From Candidatus Acidiflorens stordalenmirensis (lineage in GTDB: Bacteria; Acidobacteriota; Terriglobia; Terriglobales; Acidobacteriaceae), in the NCBI GenBank assembly GCA_003139995.1, contig PLIC01000136.1:2739-39183 (forward strand): a DNA stretch of 36,445 bases. The letters are read 5' to 3'. A program made the translations under genes and the position numbers. Numbering within the stretch: position 1 is the first letter of the stretch; each line of letters begins with the position of its first letter. Of the stretch, positions 25,486 through 32,917 are shown one piece after another. The notes below the pieces were generated by a model. The model was given only the letters and a program-made list of their open reading frames with translations. It was not told where the DNA came from and did not search any database.

Positions 25486-26249
25486 CGCGCACTCCCATTC
25501 TTCTCTTCTGCCTCAGCAGCGGCTACTTCTTCGCGGCGATGCGAGACCCAGTAAATGCCTCCCAATACCAACGACCACACCGGGATAAAGTCGGGAATTC
25601 TCGCCATCACTCGCCCGGTGTATTCCGGCATCGGAGTTTCGCCGATTTTTGCGGACGAAGGATAACCGTACTCTTCAACGTTTACGCTGGAAAGAATGAA
25701 GACGGACGTTCCGCCGGCTTCGTTAAGGCCGTAAATACGAGGCAGGTAGTTGGATGGATTTTGCCGGATGCGGTTCCCCGCTTCCTTAATGAGGTCGTCG
25801 CGCTCCCCGAACTTCGTGGCGCCAGTCGGACAGATTTCGGCGCATGCCGTCTGCTTGCCAGCAACTACACGGTCGGGGCACATAATACATTTGCGGACCC
25901 GCGGATTCAGCGAGCGCCATTCGTACTTTGGCTGGGCAAACGCGCAGGCCACCATGCAATACCGGCAGCCAATGCACTTCCAGACGTCGTATACGACTGG
26001 ACCCTCCTTTGTCTTATGCATGGCGCCAACGGGACAAACCGACGCGCAAGCGGGATGCTCACAGTGCATGCATAGCCGGCGCATGAATTTGTCGCTCTTC
26101 TCCAGAACGACCGTGTATTTATGTGCCGATTGCACAGGTTCCGCTGCTACTGTGTCGTCGTACGGCAGCGTGTTCTGCTGCGCGCAGGCGCCTTCGCACT
26201 GCTTGCAACCGATGCACATCGTCGCGTCATAGAGCAGGGCTTTACTCAT
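25482..26249 (-). CDS. Polyferredoxin (4x[4Fe-4S]) electron-transfer subunit, HybA/NrfC-like
   Basis: 255 residues; ATG 26249 has GAGGAG upstream. Four clusters' worth of cysteines are seen: CIGCKQCEGAC (12-22), CMHCEHPACASVCP, CIGCRYCMVAC and CIMCPDRV...CAEICPTGA. There is no N-terminal signal; a single hydrophobic segment (VWSLVLGGIYWV) near the C-terminus probably anchors it, with the clusters in the cytoplasm. It pairs with the NrfD-like protein encoded next. A cytoplasmic orientation would allow exchange with the ferredoxin reduced by the nearby 2-oxoacid oxidoreductases (inference). Confidence 0.9.
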   Translation of the reverse strand: MSKALLYDATMCIGCKQCEGACAQQNTLPYDDTVAAEPVQSAHKYTVVLEKSDKFMRRLCMHCEHPACASVCPVGAMHKTKEGPVVYDVWKCIGCRYCMVACAFAQPKYEWRSLNPRVRKCIMCPDRVVAGKQTACAEICPTGATKFGERDDLIKEAGNRIRQNPSNYLPRIYGLNEAGGTSVFILSSVNVEEYGYPSSAKIGETPMPEYTGRVMARIPDFIPVWSLVLGGIYWVSHRREEVAAAEAEEKNGSAR

Positions 26250-26290
26250 GGGAATTACTCCTCGCTGAACATCTTTGGCCGGCCCACTGG

Positions 26291-26332
26291 GGGAAAAGAA
26301 CCGGGTCCGGAGAGGTACGCACCCGGACCCGG
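26291..26332 (-). terminator. Rho-independent-like terminator on the minus strand
   Basis: Perfect ten-base arms CCGGGTCCGG (26301-26310) and CCGGACCCGG (26323-26332) flank a 12-base loop. In the minus direction the stem is followed by TTCTTTT. It lies between the cytochrome gene (ends 26539) and the FeS gene start at 26249, so it may limit read-through. The remainder of 26250-26538 shows no convincing gene. Confidence 0.6.
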
Positions 26333-26538
26333 GCGGGCTGTTCCCTGGGGGAGAGCGAAGAGGGGAGGAACTTTCCAGGCGGCTACGGATCGGCCTGTTT
26401 TCCGTTCCGTCGGCCGAGTTGAGCCAGACATCTTCATCCTCACCTTCACGCCTTCTTTGGCCGCTGCCCGCCAGTTCGCGACATCGGCGGTGCGCAAAGA
26501 GGAACAGCCAATGACTACTGCCGACCTACTGCCAATGG

Positions 26539-26856
26539 CTACTTCTGCAGGCTGCGAACGTACGAAACGATGGCTTTTACCTGATCCGCGGGTAAACTCT
26601 TCACCGTGCTCGGGTGCTTCGCCTTTTCCGTAACGGCCTTGGCTAGATCGGCATCCGACATCTTCTTTGCCTCGTCCGAAATCAGGCTCGGAATTTTTGC
26701 TGCCGGCTTGCCGGCTGCATCCGGGCCGTGACACATTGCGCATTTTGCTTTGTAGAGAGTGGCTCCGTCATCGGCGGCCCATGACAGATTGGGGATCAGG
26801 ATGAACAGGGCTACCGCGATTGTCATTACCAGCATCACCAGCCTTGTCGTCTTCAT
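26539..26856 (-). CDS. Small secreted class I cytochrome c
   Basis: 105 residues; AAGGAG lies upstream of ATG 26856. A signal peptide (MKTTRLVMLVMTIAVALFIL, cut near SWA-ADD) precedes one heme site CAMCH at about residue 39. The remainder (GPDAAGKPAAKIPSL, then DQVKAIVSYVRSLQK) is typical of short cytochrome c551/c6-like proteins. The sixth ligand is probably Met in the AKKMSDADL region. It lies upstream of the FeS/NrfD/kinase/regulator operon on the same strand and may deliver electrons to or from it. The terminator-like hairpin between them suggests partly separate control. Confidence 0.9.
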   Translation of the reverse strand: MKTTRLVMLVMTIAVALFILIPNLSWAADDGATLYKAKCAMCHGPDAAGKPAAKIPSLISDEAKKMSDADLAKAVTEKAKHPSTVKSLPADQVKAIVSYVRSLQK

Positions 26857-27040
26857 GATTTCGTTTCTTCTCCTTACTGAAGTTTTGCAGCCCGATGAAA
26901 TTAGCTGCTCTTGTCGCAGTCGTGTATGTGTGTTGCGAAATTATCCACAGCCACAGCCTTCCAAGAAAGTGGATGTAACAAATCTCAGCAATTCAATCGC
27001 TGCTTAGTTGAGAGTTTCAACGTTGGAGGGACAAGTCGCA

Positions 27041-27054
27041 GTGATCCAGGTCAC
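27041..27054. promoter_or_regulatory. CRP/FNR-type palindrome between cytochrome c and asnA units
   Basis: GTGATCCAGGTCAC is a perfect GTGA-N6-TCAC dyad, 185 bases upstream of the minus-strand cytochrome start at 26856. The gap 26857-27301 otherwise holds a second such site and one palindromic cluster, and no convincing gene. Confidence 0.45.
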
Positions 27055-27156
27055 CACGAGCTGTGATCTCGGCGAGGATGGAACGTGCGCTAAACTGGCT
27101 GCGCAAAAGGTCAAATTTCGACTCCCATCCCGTGAAGGGGAGTCTATTTTCCCGTG

Positions 27157-27190
27157 GAGACGCCTCCGGAGGCGGGGCAAGCCCCGTCTC
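27157..27190. repeat. Nested palindromes forming a possible three-way junction
   Basis: GAGACG (27157-27162) can pair with CGTCTC (27185-27190), enclosing GCCTCC/GGAGGC (27162-27173) and GGGGC-AA-GCCCC (27174-27185). The helices share a base at their borders. It is a candidate dispersed palindromic element between two regulatory sites. Confidence 0.55.
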
Positions 27191-27238
27191 TGCAGGCGAA
27201 ACACGAGTTTTCAGCAGCCTGCTCGGTCACGCCAATAA

Positions 27239-27252
27239 GTGATTGGGGTCAC
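27239..27252. promoter_or_regulatory. CRP/FNR-type palindrome upstream of the small membrane protein/asnA genes
   Basis: GTGATTGGGGTCAC is a perfect GTGA-N6-TCAC dyad 50 bases before ATG 27302. Its right half overlaps a weak sigma-54-like pair, GG (27247-27248) and TTGC (27257-27260) at ten-base spacing. The -24 element is poor, so I do not list it as a promoter. Confidence 0.5.
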
Positions 27253-27301
27253 AGCGTTGCACGCAATCAGGCGAGAGAATCTATCGCGGCGAGGTAAAGC
27301 G

Positions 27302-27475
27302 ATGCCGATACTAATGATGGCTCTGCTCGCGTTGATGGTGTTTGGCCTTATTGGGATTCTGCTGACAGCCGCGATGATCCTGGAGCATTCCGCGCATGCA
27401 CGCGCAGCGAAACGTAACGCTGCGCACCCCGTGACCTCCGGCGCTGCCAACTCCCTCAAACCGAAACTTCCATAG
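27302..27475 (+). CDS. Small single-TM protein upstream of asnA
   Basis: 57 residues. ATG 27302 has GAGG seven bases before it. Almost the whole first half is one hydrophobic helix (PILMMALLALMVFGLIGILL), followed by a basic tail with His and Ala (HSAHARAAKRNAAHP). It ends 46 bases before asnA and is likely in the same transcript. I do not recognise a family; the strong ribosome-binding site and clean helix are the case for it being real. Confidence 0.5.
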   Translation: MPILMMALLALMVFGLIGILLTAAMILEHSAHARAAKRNAAHPVTSGAANSLKPKLP

Positions 27476-27521
27476 ACCGCGCAGCGACGGCGCGGAATCC
27501 ATCTGCAAAAGGAGAAATTTG

Positions 27522-28670
27522 ATGAGTACGCTTGTACAGGATAAAGACAAGAAAGCTGACCTGGCTGGACCGGGGATCGGCGATTACAAGGAACTGGAAA
27601 AAATTCTGCCGCGGGATTACCGCTCTTTGCTGACCCCGAAAGAGACGCAGCAGGCCATCTTCCAGGTAAAGCGCTATATCGAAGACAACCTGTGCAAGGA
27701 ACTCAACCTGATCATGGTTGAAGTGCCGCTGATCGTGGATGTGGAGAGCGGCGTCAACGACATGCTCGATCGCGATGGATCGCGCACGCCGATTCAGTTT
27801 CATATCTCGAACGATCGCGACCTGCATCCCATCGACGCGCAGGTCGTGCAAGCCGCGACCAAGTGGAAACGCGCCGCTCTCAAGCAATTCGATTGCAAAG
27901 TCGGCGAGGGCATTTGCACCGACATGCGCGCCGTCCGCAAGGACTATTTCCTCGATCACGACCATTCCGCGTACGTCGATCAGTGGGACTGGGAGCACGT
28001 CATGACCGCCGATCAGCGCAACCTGGAATTCCTGAAAGGTGTTGTCGGCAATATCTGGAAAGTGATCGTTGGAGCGGAAAAGTTTGCGCAATCCCTGTTT
28101 CCGCAATTGAACGACCCGCGCTATCCCAATCTGCCGGAGAAGTTGACCTTCTTACATGCCGAGGAAATTCTCGACATGTATCCCGACCTGCCGCGCAAGC
28201 AGCGAGAGACCGCGGTGCTGCAAAAGTATCCCGCAATCTTCATTATCGGGATTGGCTGGCCGTTGCAGGACGGCTATCCCCACGAGATGCGCGCCGCCGA
28301 TTACGACGACTGGGTCACCGACACCCACGATCAGACGGGCAAAGACACGCACGGGCTGAATGGCGACATCCTGGTATGGAACTCGATCACCAAACGGCGC
28401 CATGAACTGACATCGATGGGCCTACGGGTCACAGCCGAAACCCTGAAAACGCAGCTTACGATGGCGAAGCAGCTCGACTTCATGCAACTGCCGTATCACC
28501 AGGCGATCCTGAACAACCAGATTCCGCTCTCGATCGGCGGAGGAATCGGACAGTCGCGCACCTTGATGCTGCTGCTCCGCAAAGCTCATCTCGGGGAAGT
28601 TAGCGTTACGGTGTGGCCGAAGATCCTGAAGGAGATGTGCGCCAGTAAGAATATTTTCGTGCTGGAGTAG
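27522..28670 (+). CDS. asnA: Aspartate-ammonia ligase
   Basis: 382 residues from ATG 27522 with AAAAGGAG seven bases upstream; longer than E. coli AsnA (330), mainly by an N-terminal extension and an insert. The class-II aminoacyl-tRNA-synthetase-like fold is recognised from LIMVEVPLIVDVESGVNDML, RTPIQFHISNDRDLHPIDAQ, KWKRAALKQF, DHSAYVDQWDWEHVM and, at the C-terminus, IPLSIGGGIGQSRTLMLLL. It makes asparagine from aspartate, ammonia and ATP. Placement next to redox genes is not explained by its reaction; a CRP/FNR-type site upstream could link it to energy or nitrogen state (inference). Confidence 0.96.
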   Translation: MSTLVQDKDKKADLAGPGIGDYKELEKILPRDYRSLLTPKETQQAIFQVKRYIEDNLCKELNLIMVEVPLIVDVESGVNDMLDRDGSRTPIQFHISNDRDLHPIDAQVVQAATKWKRAALKQFDCKVGEGICTDMRAVRKDYFLDHDHSAYVDQWDWEHVMTADQRNLEFLKGVVGNIWKVIVGAEKFAQSLFPQLNDPRYPNLPEKLTFLHAEEILDMYPDLPRKQRETAVLQKYPAIFIIGIGWPLQDGYPHEMRAADYDDWVTDTHDQTGKDTHGLNGDILVWNSITKRRHELTSMGLRVTAETLKTQLTMAKQLDFMQLPYHQAILNNQIPLSIGGGIGQSRTLMLLLRKAHLGEVSVTVWPKILKEMCASKNIFVLE

Positions 28671-28700
28671 GGTCTTACAGCCGGGTGACTGCGGCGAAAT

Positions 28701-28737
28701 CCCACTCATCGCAAAGTGCGCGATGAGTGGGGCACAC
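28701..28737. repeat. Hairpin repeat, family member 2
   Basis: Perfect 12-base arms CCCACTCATCGC (28701-28712) and GCGATGAGTGGG (28720-28731) flank the loop AAAGTGC, followed by GGCAC, giving GTGGGGCAC. It lies 30 bases after the asnA stop between convergent genes, so it could end transcription too. Shares loop and flank with the elements at 20408 and 28783. Confidence 0.75.
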
Positions 28738-28782
28738 GCGATCGCCTCTCAGACATGATCTACAACGCTGATGGCGCTGCGG

Positions 28783-28817
28783 CCCACTTCTCGAAAAGCG
28801 CGAGAAGCGGGGCACCC
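28783..28817. repeat. Hairpin repeat, family member 3
   Basis: Eleven-base arms CCCACTTCTCG (28783-28793) and CGAGAAGCGGG (28801-28811) with one mismatch flank the loop AAAAGCG, then GGCACC. It is 51 bases after member 2. A possible decayed relative (CCCAAAGACGTGGGCCACCC) follows at about 28852-28871. Confidence 0.7.
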
Positions 28818-28878
28818 CCGTTTTTTTAACCGCGCGTCATTCTGGGTCCCAAAGACGTGGGCCACCCGCCTGGGATCT

Positions 28879-30141
28879 CTACACCCCGAGTGGCTGCTCA
28901 GATCTTAGAGTCGTAGCTGTTAGATGGCTCTTCACAGCCGCCGCCAACCGTCGTATGCCTTCCCTTATTTGCTCGGGAGTGGCGTTCGAAAAGTTCAGTC
29001 GCATGTGGCGGGAGCCTTCTTGAGGGTCATTGGCATAGAAGGAGTTGCCCGGTACGAACGCCACGTTCTGTTCTAGCGCCGATTGGAAAATCGCTTCTAT
29101 GTCGAGTCCCGCGGGCAGAGTTACCCAGAGGAATAGTCCACCCTTTGGATGAGTCCAGGTTACGGTGGGCGGGAAGAACTCTTTCAGGGCCTGAAGCATT
29201 ACGTCGCGGCGTTCGCTATAGACCCGGCGAATCAGCTTCACGTGTTTGTCGAGAAAGCCATCGCATGCGACCTCGTAGGCCACGAACTGAGTGAAGGTCG
29301 AAGTATGCAAGTCGGTGCCCTGCTTGAGTTGCGCCAGCTTGCTGATGACCTCGGGCGGAGCTACGATCCAGCCCAGACGGAGGCCGGGAGCCAGCGTTTT
29401 CGAGAATGTACTTAGGTAAATGACATTACCAATGGAATAACCACTGTCGCGGCGCAGGTTCTCACGGTCGAGCACAACCAGCGGTGGGAGGTGCTCACCT
29501 TCATAGCGTAACTGGCCGTACGGATCGTCTTCGACAATCGGAATGCCGTACTTATCCGCCAGCAGCACGAGTTCGTGGCGACGGCCTTCGGACAGCGTGG
29601 TTCCGGCCGGATTCTGGAAGTTTGGCAGTACGTACATGAACTTGGGGCCGGAGCGCAGAGGTTCTTCTAGCAAGTCGGTGCGAAGGCCGTTTTCGTCGCT
29701 CGGAACGGACTCATATTCCGCGCCATAAATGTTGAAAGCCTGCAGCGCGCCGAGATAAGTCGGCGCTTCGACCAGCACGCGGTCTCCAGCATTGATGAAT
29801 AACTTGCCGATCAGGTCGAGCGCCTGCTGCGAACCCGAGGTGATCAGGACGTTCTCCGCCTGCGCCTTGATCCCGTAGCGCGCCATGTTGTTCGCAAGCA
29901 ATTCGCGCAGGGGCTCGTAACCCTCGGTCGCCCCGTACTGCAAAGCTGTCGCAGCTTTCTCGGTAAGTACTTTGTGGCAGGCTTCTTCAAAACGTTGAAC
30001 GGGGAAAACATCGGGGGCGGGCAGGCCGCCGGCAAACGAGATCATGCCGGGGCGTTGTGTGACCTTCAATAACTCACGAATTCTAGAACTGGTGATGCCC
30101 TTAATACGCAGCGCGTAACGAGCTGTCCATGCAGTTGACAT
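28879..30141 (-). CDS. PLP-dependent aminotransferase (class I/II, 2-aminoadipate/MocR-like branch)
   Basis: 420 residues; ATG 30141 has GGAGG upstream. The start ARYALRIKGITSSRIRELL and MISFAGGLPAPDVFP mark the LysN/AraT-like group. LITSGSQQALDLIGKLF, PNFQNPAGTT and the PLP-lysine motif STFSKTLAPGLRLGW (Lys in FSK) are intact. It transfers an amino group between an amino acid and a 2-oxo acid; broad specificity for 2-aminoadipate, branched-chain or aromatic amino acids is common. It follows the OFOR beta-gamma gene by 115 bases on the same strand, so it could supply that enzyme with 2-oxo acids, although a large inverted repeat in the gap may separate transcripts. Confidence 0.92.
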   Translation of the reverse strand: MSTAWTARYALRIKGITSSRIRELLKVTQRPGMISFAGGLPAPDVFPVQRFEEACHKVLTEKAATALQYGATEGYEPLRELLANNMARYGIKAQAENVLITSGSQQALDLIGKLFINAGDRVLVEAPTYLGALQAFNIYGAEYESVPSDENGLRTDLLEEPLRSGPKFMYVLPNFQNPAGTTLSEGRRHELVLLADKYGIPIVEDDPYGQLRYEGEHLPPLVVLDRENLRRDSGYSIGNVIYLSTFSKTLAPGLRLGWIVAPPEVISKLAQLKQGTDLHTSTFTQFVAYEVACDGFLDKHVKLIRRVYSERRDVMLQALKEFFPPTVTWTHPKGGLFLWVTLPAGLDIEAIFQSALEQNVAFVPGNSFYANDPQEGSRHMRLNFSNATPEQIREGIRRLAAAVKSHLTATTLRSEQPLGV

Positions 30142-30190
30142 TGCAGATCCTCCGCTAACCTAATTACCCCGACCGCGTGATAAGTCAAAC

Positions 30191-30246
30191 GGTGGAGGGA
30201 CGGGCGTCTCGCGCGTCCGCCGGGCGGGGACGCCCGGTTCTCCACC
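30191..30246. repeat. Large imperfect inverted repeat
   Basis: Arms 30191-30208 and 30229-30246 match at 15 of 18 positions (GGTGGAG...CGGGCGTC against its complement), around a GC-rich centre that can itself fold. No T-run follows in the minus direction, so a terminator role is uncertain. Confidence 0.6.
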
Positions 30247-30256
30247 AGCTTAGATA

Positions 30257-31822
30257 CTAAGCGAAGCCATCCGGCTGACTTACTGCGCCAATATGCGCCT
30301 GTTCATCGATAAACAAGCGGCCTGCGGTGAGCGCTTTGCGGTCAATTTCCAGCAGATTGAGTTTTTTCACCTTGTCTTCGAGCACACTCAATGCAGTTCC
30401 AGGAGCCAGGCACTCGGTTTCTTCCAGCAGCGCCCCCATCATCACTATGTTGGTTGCCTTAGTCGAACCGAGTTTGTCGGCGATCTCCGAAGCCGGAATA
30501 GAGACCACCTGCACGTCCGGCGCACTAAAGTCGGCGGGAAGGCTGGCGCCGTTGTAAAGAATGACTCCGCCACTCGCTACCTCGTGGGCAAACTTCCGCA
30601 GCGAGTACTCATTCATGGCCACGAGCACATCGGGGTGCGAGATCAGGGGCGAGCCGATCCGCTCTTTCGACAAGCACACATGGCAGTGCGCGCTGCCCGA
30701 ACGCATCTCCGGACCATACGACGGCAGCCAGCTCACTTCCAGTCCTTCCCGCATGCCCATTTCGATGAGGAGTTGCCCCAACAACAGCACGCCCTGTCCT
30801 CCGAAGCCTGCGATCTTGATCTTAACGTCTTTGAAATGATGGGCGTGTTTCGGTTTGGAGACATCGCGCGCTTCCGCTTTCGGAGTGATTCCGAGCACAT
30901 CCGCTACTGGACGCTGCGGCGGCTCATTACCCGCGGGAATTTCCGGCCGACGGTCGCGGAAAACATTCAGCGGGAAAGTGGGTATCATCTTATCGAGAAC
31001 CCAACGCCGCGCTTCGACCGGGTCCTTGCCCCAAATCGTCGGACACGGCGACAAGATTTCGACAAACGAGAAGCCCGCGCCATCCCGCTGGATCTCGAGC
31101 GCCTTACGGATCGCCCGCCGCGCCTTCATGATGTTCTTGTTGTCCGAAAGCGCCACGCGTTCGATGTATGCCGGCGCTTCGAGCGTGGCGAGCAGTTCCG
31201 CCATGTGCAGAGGGAAGCCTTCGTTCGACGGCCGCCGACCCCAGGGAGAAGTTGTGCTCTTCTGCCCGACCATGGTGGTGGGCGCCATCTGCCCGCCGGT
31301 CATGCCGTAGATTGCGTTATTCACGAAAAAGACTGTGATCTTCTCGCCGCGGTTGGCGGCATGCACGATTTCAGCGGTGCCGATCGCCGCCAGGTCGCCG
31401 TCTCCTTGATAGGAGATGACGATTCTGCCGGGGCAGGATCGTTTGATTGCGGTGGCCGAAGCGGGCGCGCGGCCGTGCGCGACTTGCACGTTGCCTACGT
31501 CAAAATAGTAGTACGCAAACACCGAACAACCCACCGGACTCACGAAGATCGTCTTGTCCTGCAGGCCCAGTTCCTGCAATGCCTCGGCAATCAGCTTGTG
31601 TGCCACCCCGTGTCCGCAGCCGGGACAGTAGTGGGTCTGGTGCTGCAGCTCTGCCTTACGCTCGTACAGGTCATAGAACACCGGCGACTTGGAGTGGATT
31701 GGTTCGTATACGTCGTTGCTCGCTTGGGGGCTAACTTCCGACTTAACTTCTGAACTAACTTCGGATTTAACTTCGGACTTAGTTTCGGGATCCGTTACGC
31801 CGATCACGCTCTCGTTTGCCAT
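30257..31822 (-). CDS. 2-oxoacid:ferredoxin oxidoreductase, fused beta and gamma subunits
   Basis: 521 residues. The first 40 are low complexity with a four-fold xSEV repeat. Residues about 60-310 are a ThDP beta subunit: YCPGCGHGVAHKLIAEAL, SPVGCSVFA, GDGDLAAIGTAEIVHAANRG and NNAIYGMTGGQMAPTT. A linker (about 310-345) leads to a gamma subunit: IKIAGFGGQGVLLLGQLLIEMG and YGPEMRSGSAHCHVCLS. The two are usually separate chains, as in korB/korC earlier in this window, which this gene is clearly not a copy of. It resembles the branched-chain 2-oxoacid (Vor) type more than Kor; specificity is not proven. It lies 42 bases after the alpha gene. Confidence 0.92.
   Translation of the reverse strand: MANESVIGVTDPETKSEVKSEVSSEVKSEVSPQASNDVYEPIHSKSPVFYDLYERKAELQHQTHYCPGCGHGVAHKLIAEALQELGLQDKTIFVSPVGCSVFAYYYFDVGNVQVAHGRAPASATAIKRSCPGRIVISYQGDGDLAAIGTAEIVHAANRGEKITVFFVNNAIYGMTGGQMAPTTMVGQKSTTSPWGRRPSNEGFPLHMAELLATLEAPAYIERVALSDNKNIMKARRAIRKALEIQRDGAGFSFVEILSPCPTIWGKDPVEARRWVLDKMIPTFPLNVFRDRRPEIPAGNEPPQRPVADVLGITPKAEARDVSKPKHAHHFKDVKIKIAGFGGQGVLLLGQLLIEMGMREGLEVSWLPSYGPEMRSGSAHCHVCLSKERIGSPLISHPDVLVAMNEYSLRKFAHEVASGGVILYNGASLPADFSAPDVQVVSIPASEIADKLGSTKATNIVMMGALLEETECLAPGTALSVLEDKVKKLNLLEIDRKALTAGRLFIDEQAHIGAVSQPDGFA
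31733..31780. repeat. Four tandem 12-bp coding repeats in the beta-gamma gene
   Basis: Near the 5' end of the minus-strand gene, the codons for K-S-E-V, K-S-E-V, S-S-E-V and K-S-E-V form four degenerate 12-base units. Gain or loss of a unit keeps the frame and lengthens or shortens the flexible N-terminus. Confidence 0.8.
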
Positions 31823-31864
31823 TTTCGTTGTCCTTTTCGAGCCAGATCCTCGCCGGGACTGGTC

Positions 31865-32917
31865 TCAGACCGCCACGGCCATGCGGGTCAATACTTGTTC
31901 CTGCAACTCTTGGACCGAGGGCACGTTGCCACCCACCCGGCCGTAGAACTCCACTGGCACCTTTCCGTTCAGCGCCAGGCGCACATCTTCCAGCATTTGT
32001 CCGTTGCTCAATTCGACGACCAAGACCTTTTGCACCTTAGCCGCCGCTTCCACCAGAGCCTTCGAAGGATAGGGCCACAGAGTGATTGGCCGGAACAGCC
32101 CTGCTTTCACGCCTTCCTTGCGCAGCGCCTCGACCGTGGAAAGCAGCACTCGGGATACAATCCCGTACCCGACCAGCAGCACCTCGGCGTCCGCGGCGTG
32201 GCAGATCTCGCAGCGCGGCTCGGCTTCTTGCGCCCGCATGTACTTGGCTTCCATCCTGCGCTGGTGTTCTTCCAATTCATCGGTTTCGAGATAAATAGAA
32301 CTGATGAAATTGGCGCGCGTCTCTGGCGTTCCCTTTACCGCCCACGGTTTTTCAGGCGGCTGAATCTCACGATCTTCTAGATCGAGCGGCTCCATCATTT
32401 GCCCGACGAAGCCGTCGGTCAGCACGACTGCCGGGTTGCGATATTTGTCGGCGAGATCGAATGCCAGCATAGTGAAATCGGCCATCTCCTGCACCGACGC
32501 GGGAGCCAGCACGATATTGCGATAGTTGCCGTGGCCGCCGCCCTTTACCATGGCGAAATAATCGCTTTGTTCCGGCGCGATGTTGCCCAGTCCCGGTCCG
32601 CCGCGCATTACATCCACGATCACGCACGGCAGTTCCGCGCCGGCCAGATAGGACATGCCTTCCTGCATCAGGCTGAGGCCGGGCCCAGAGGATCCACTCA
32701 TGGCGCGGACCCCAGCCGCCGCTGCCCCATACACCATGTTGATGGCGGCGACTTCGCTCTCCGCTTGAATAAATGTTCCGCCGACCTGCGGGAAGTAGAG
32801 CGCGGCGGCCTCGGCGATTTCGCTGGCTGGAGTAATCGGATATCCGTAGTACCCGCGACACCCGGCGAGGATCGCGCCCTTCACCACCGCCACGTTTCCT
32901 TTACACAGCTGCCGCAT
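31865..32917 (-). CDS. 2-oxoacid:ferredoxin oxidoreductase alpha subunit (second enzyme)
   Basis: 350 residues from ATG 32917, with GGAGG six bases upstream; the frame is open to a TTG at 32941. [41 protein letters not shown] and [22 protein letters not shown] are the alpha-chain signatures; [21 protein letters not shown] begins the transketolase-C domain. It is shorter than the first alpha subunit (389) and only distantly similar, so the two enzymes are not a recent duplication. Its start lies within the ferredoxin gene's end (17-base overlap). It partners the fused beta-gamma chain. Confidence 0.92.
   Translation of the reverse strand: MRQLCKGNVAVVKGAILAGCRGYYGYPITPASEIAEAAALYFPQVGGTFIQAESEVAAINMVYGAAAAGVRAMSGSSGPGLSLMQEGMSYLAGAELPCVIVDVMRGGPGLGNIAPEQSDYFAMVKGGGHGNYRNIVLAPASVQEMADFTMLAFDLADKYRNPAVVLTDGFVGQMMEPLDLEDREIQPPEKPWAVKGTPETRANFISSIYLETDELEEHQRRMEAKYMRAQEAEPRCEICHAADAEVLLVGYGIVSRVLLSTVEALRKEGVKAGLFRPITLWPYPSKALVEAAAKVQKVLVVELSNGQMLEDVRLALNGKVPVEFYGRVGGNVPSVQELQEQVLTRMAVAV

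Noticed and set aside
26516..26540. GG-N10-GC pair on the minus strand, possible sigma-54 promoter for the FeS/NrfD operon
   Set aside because: Spacing is right, but the -12 element reads GGCA instead of TTGC and the position overlaps the end of the cytochrome gene.
26255..26743. 162-codon minus-strand frame between cytochrome c and the FeS gene
   Set aside because: It overlaps the cytochrome c gene in another frame, runs through the terminator-like hairpin, and has a compositionally biased sequence with no domain.
27008..27238. 76-codon plus-strand frame upstream of the small membrane protein
   Set aside because: Starts at TTG without a convincing ribosome-binding site and contains both a CRP/FNR-type dyad and the nested palindromes; more likely regulatory DNA.
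27245..27261. Sigma-54-like GG-N10-GC with TTGC before the small membrane protein
   Set aside because: The -24 element lacks TGGCAC, and the match overlaps a better CRP/FNR-type dyad. Kept only as a note under that site.
30293..31753. 486-codon plus-strand frame
   Set aside because: Antisense to the fused beta-gamma subunit gene; a product of codon bias.
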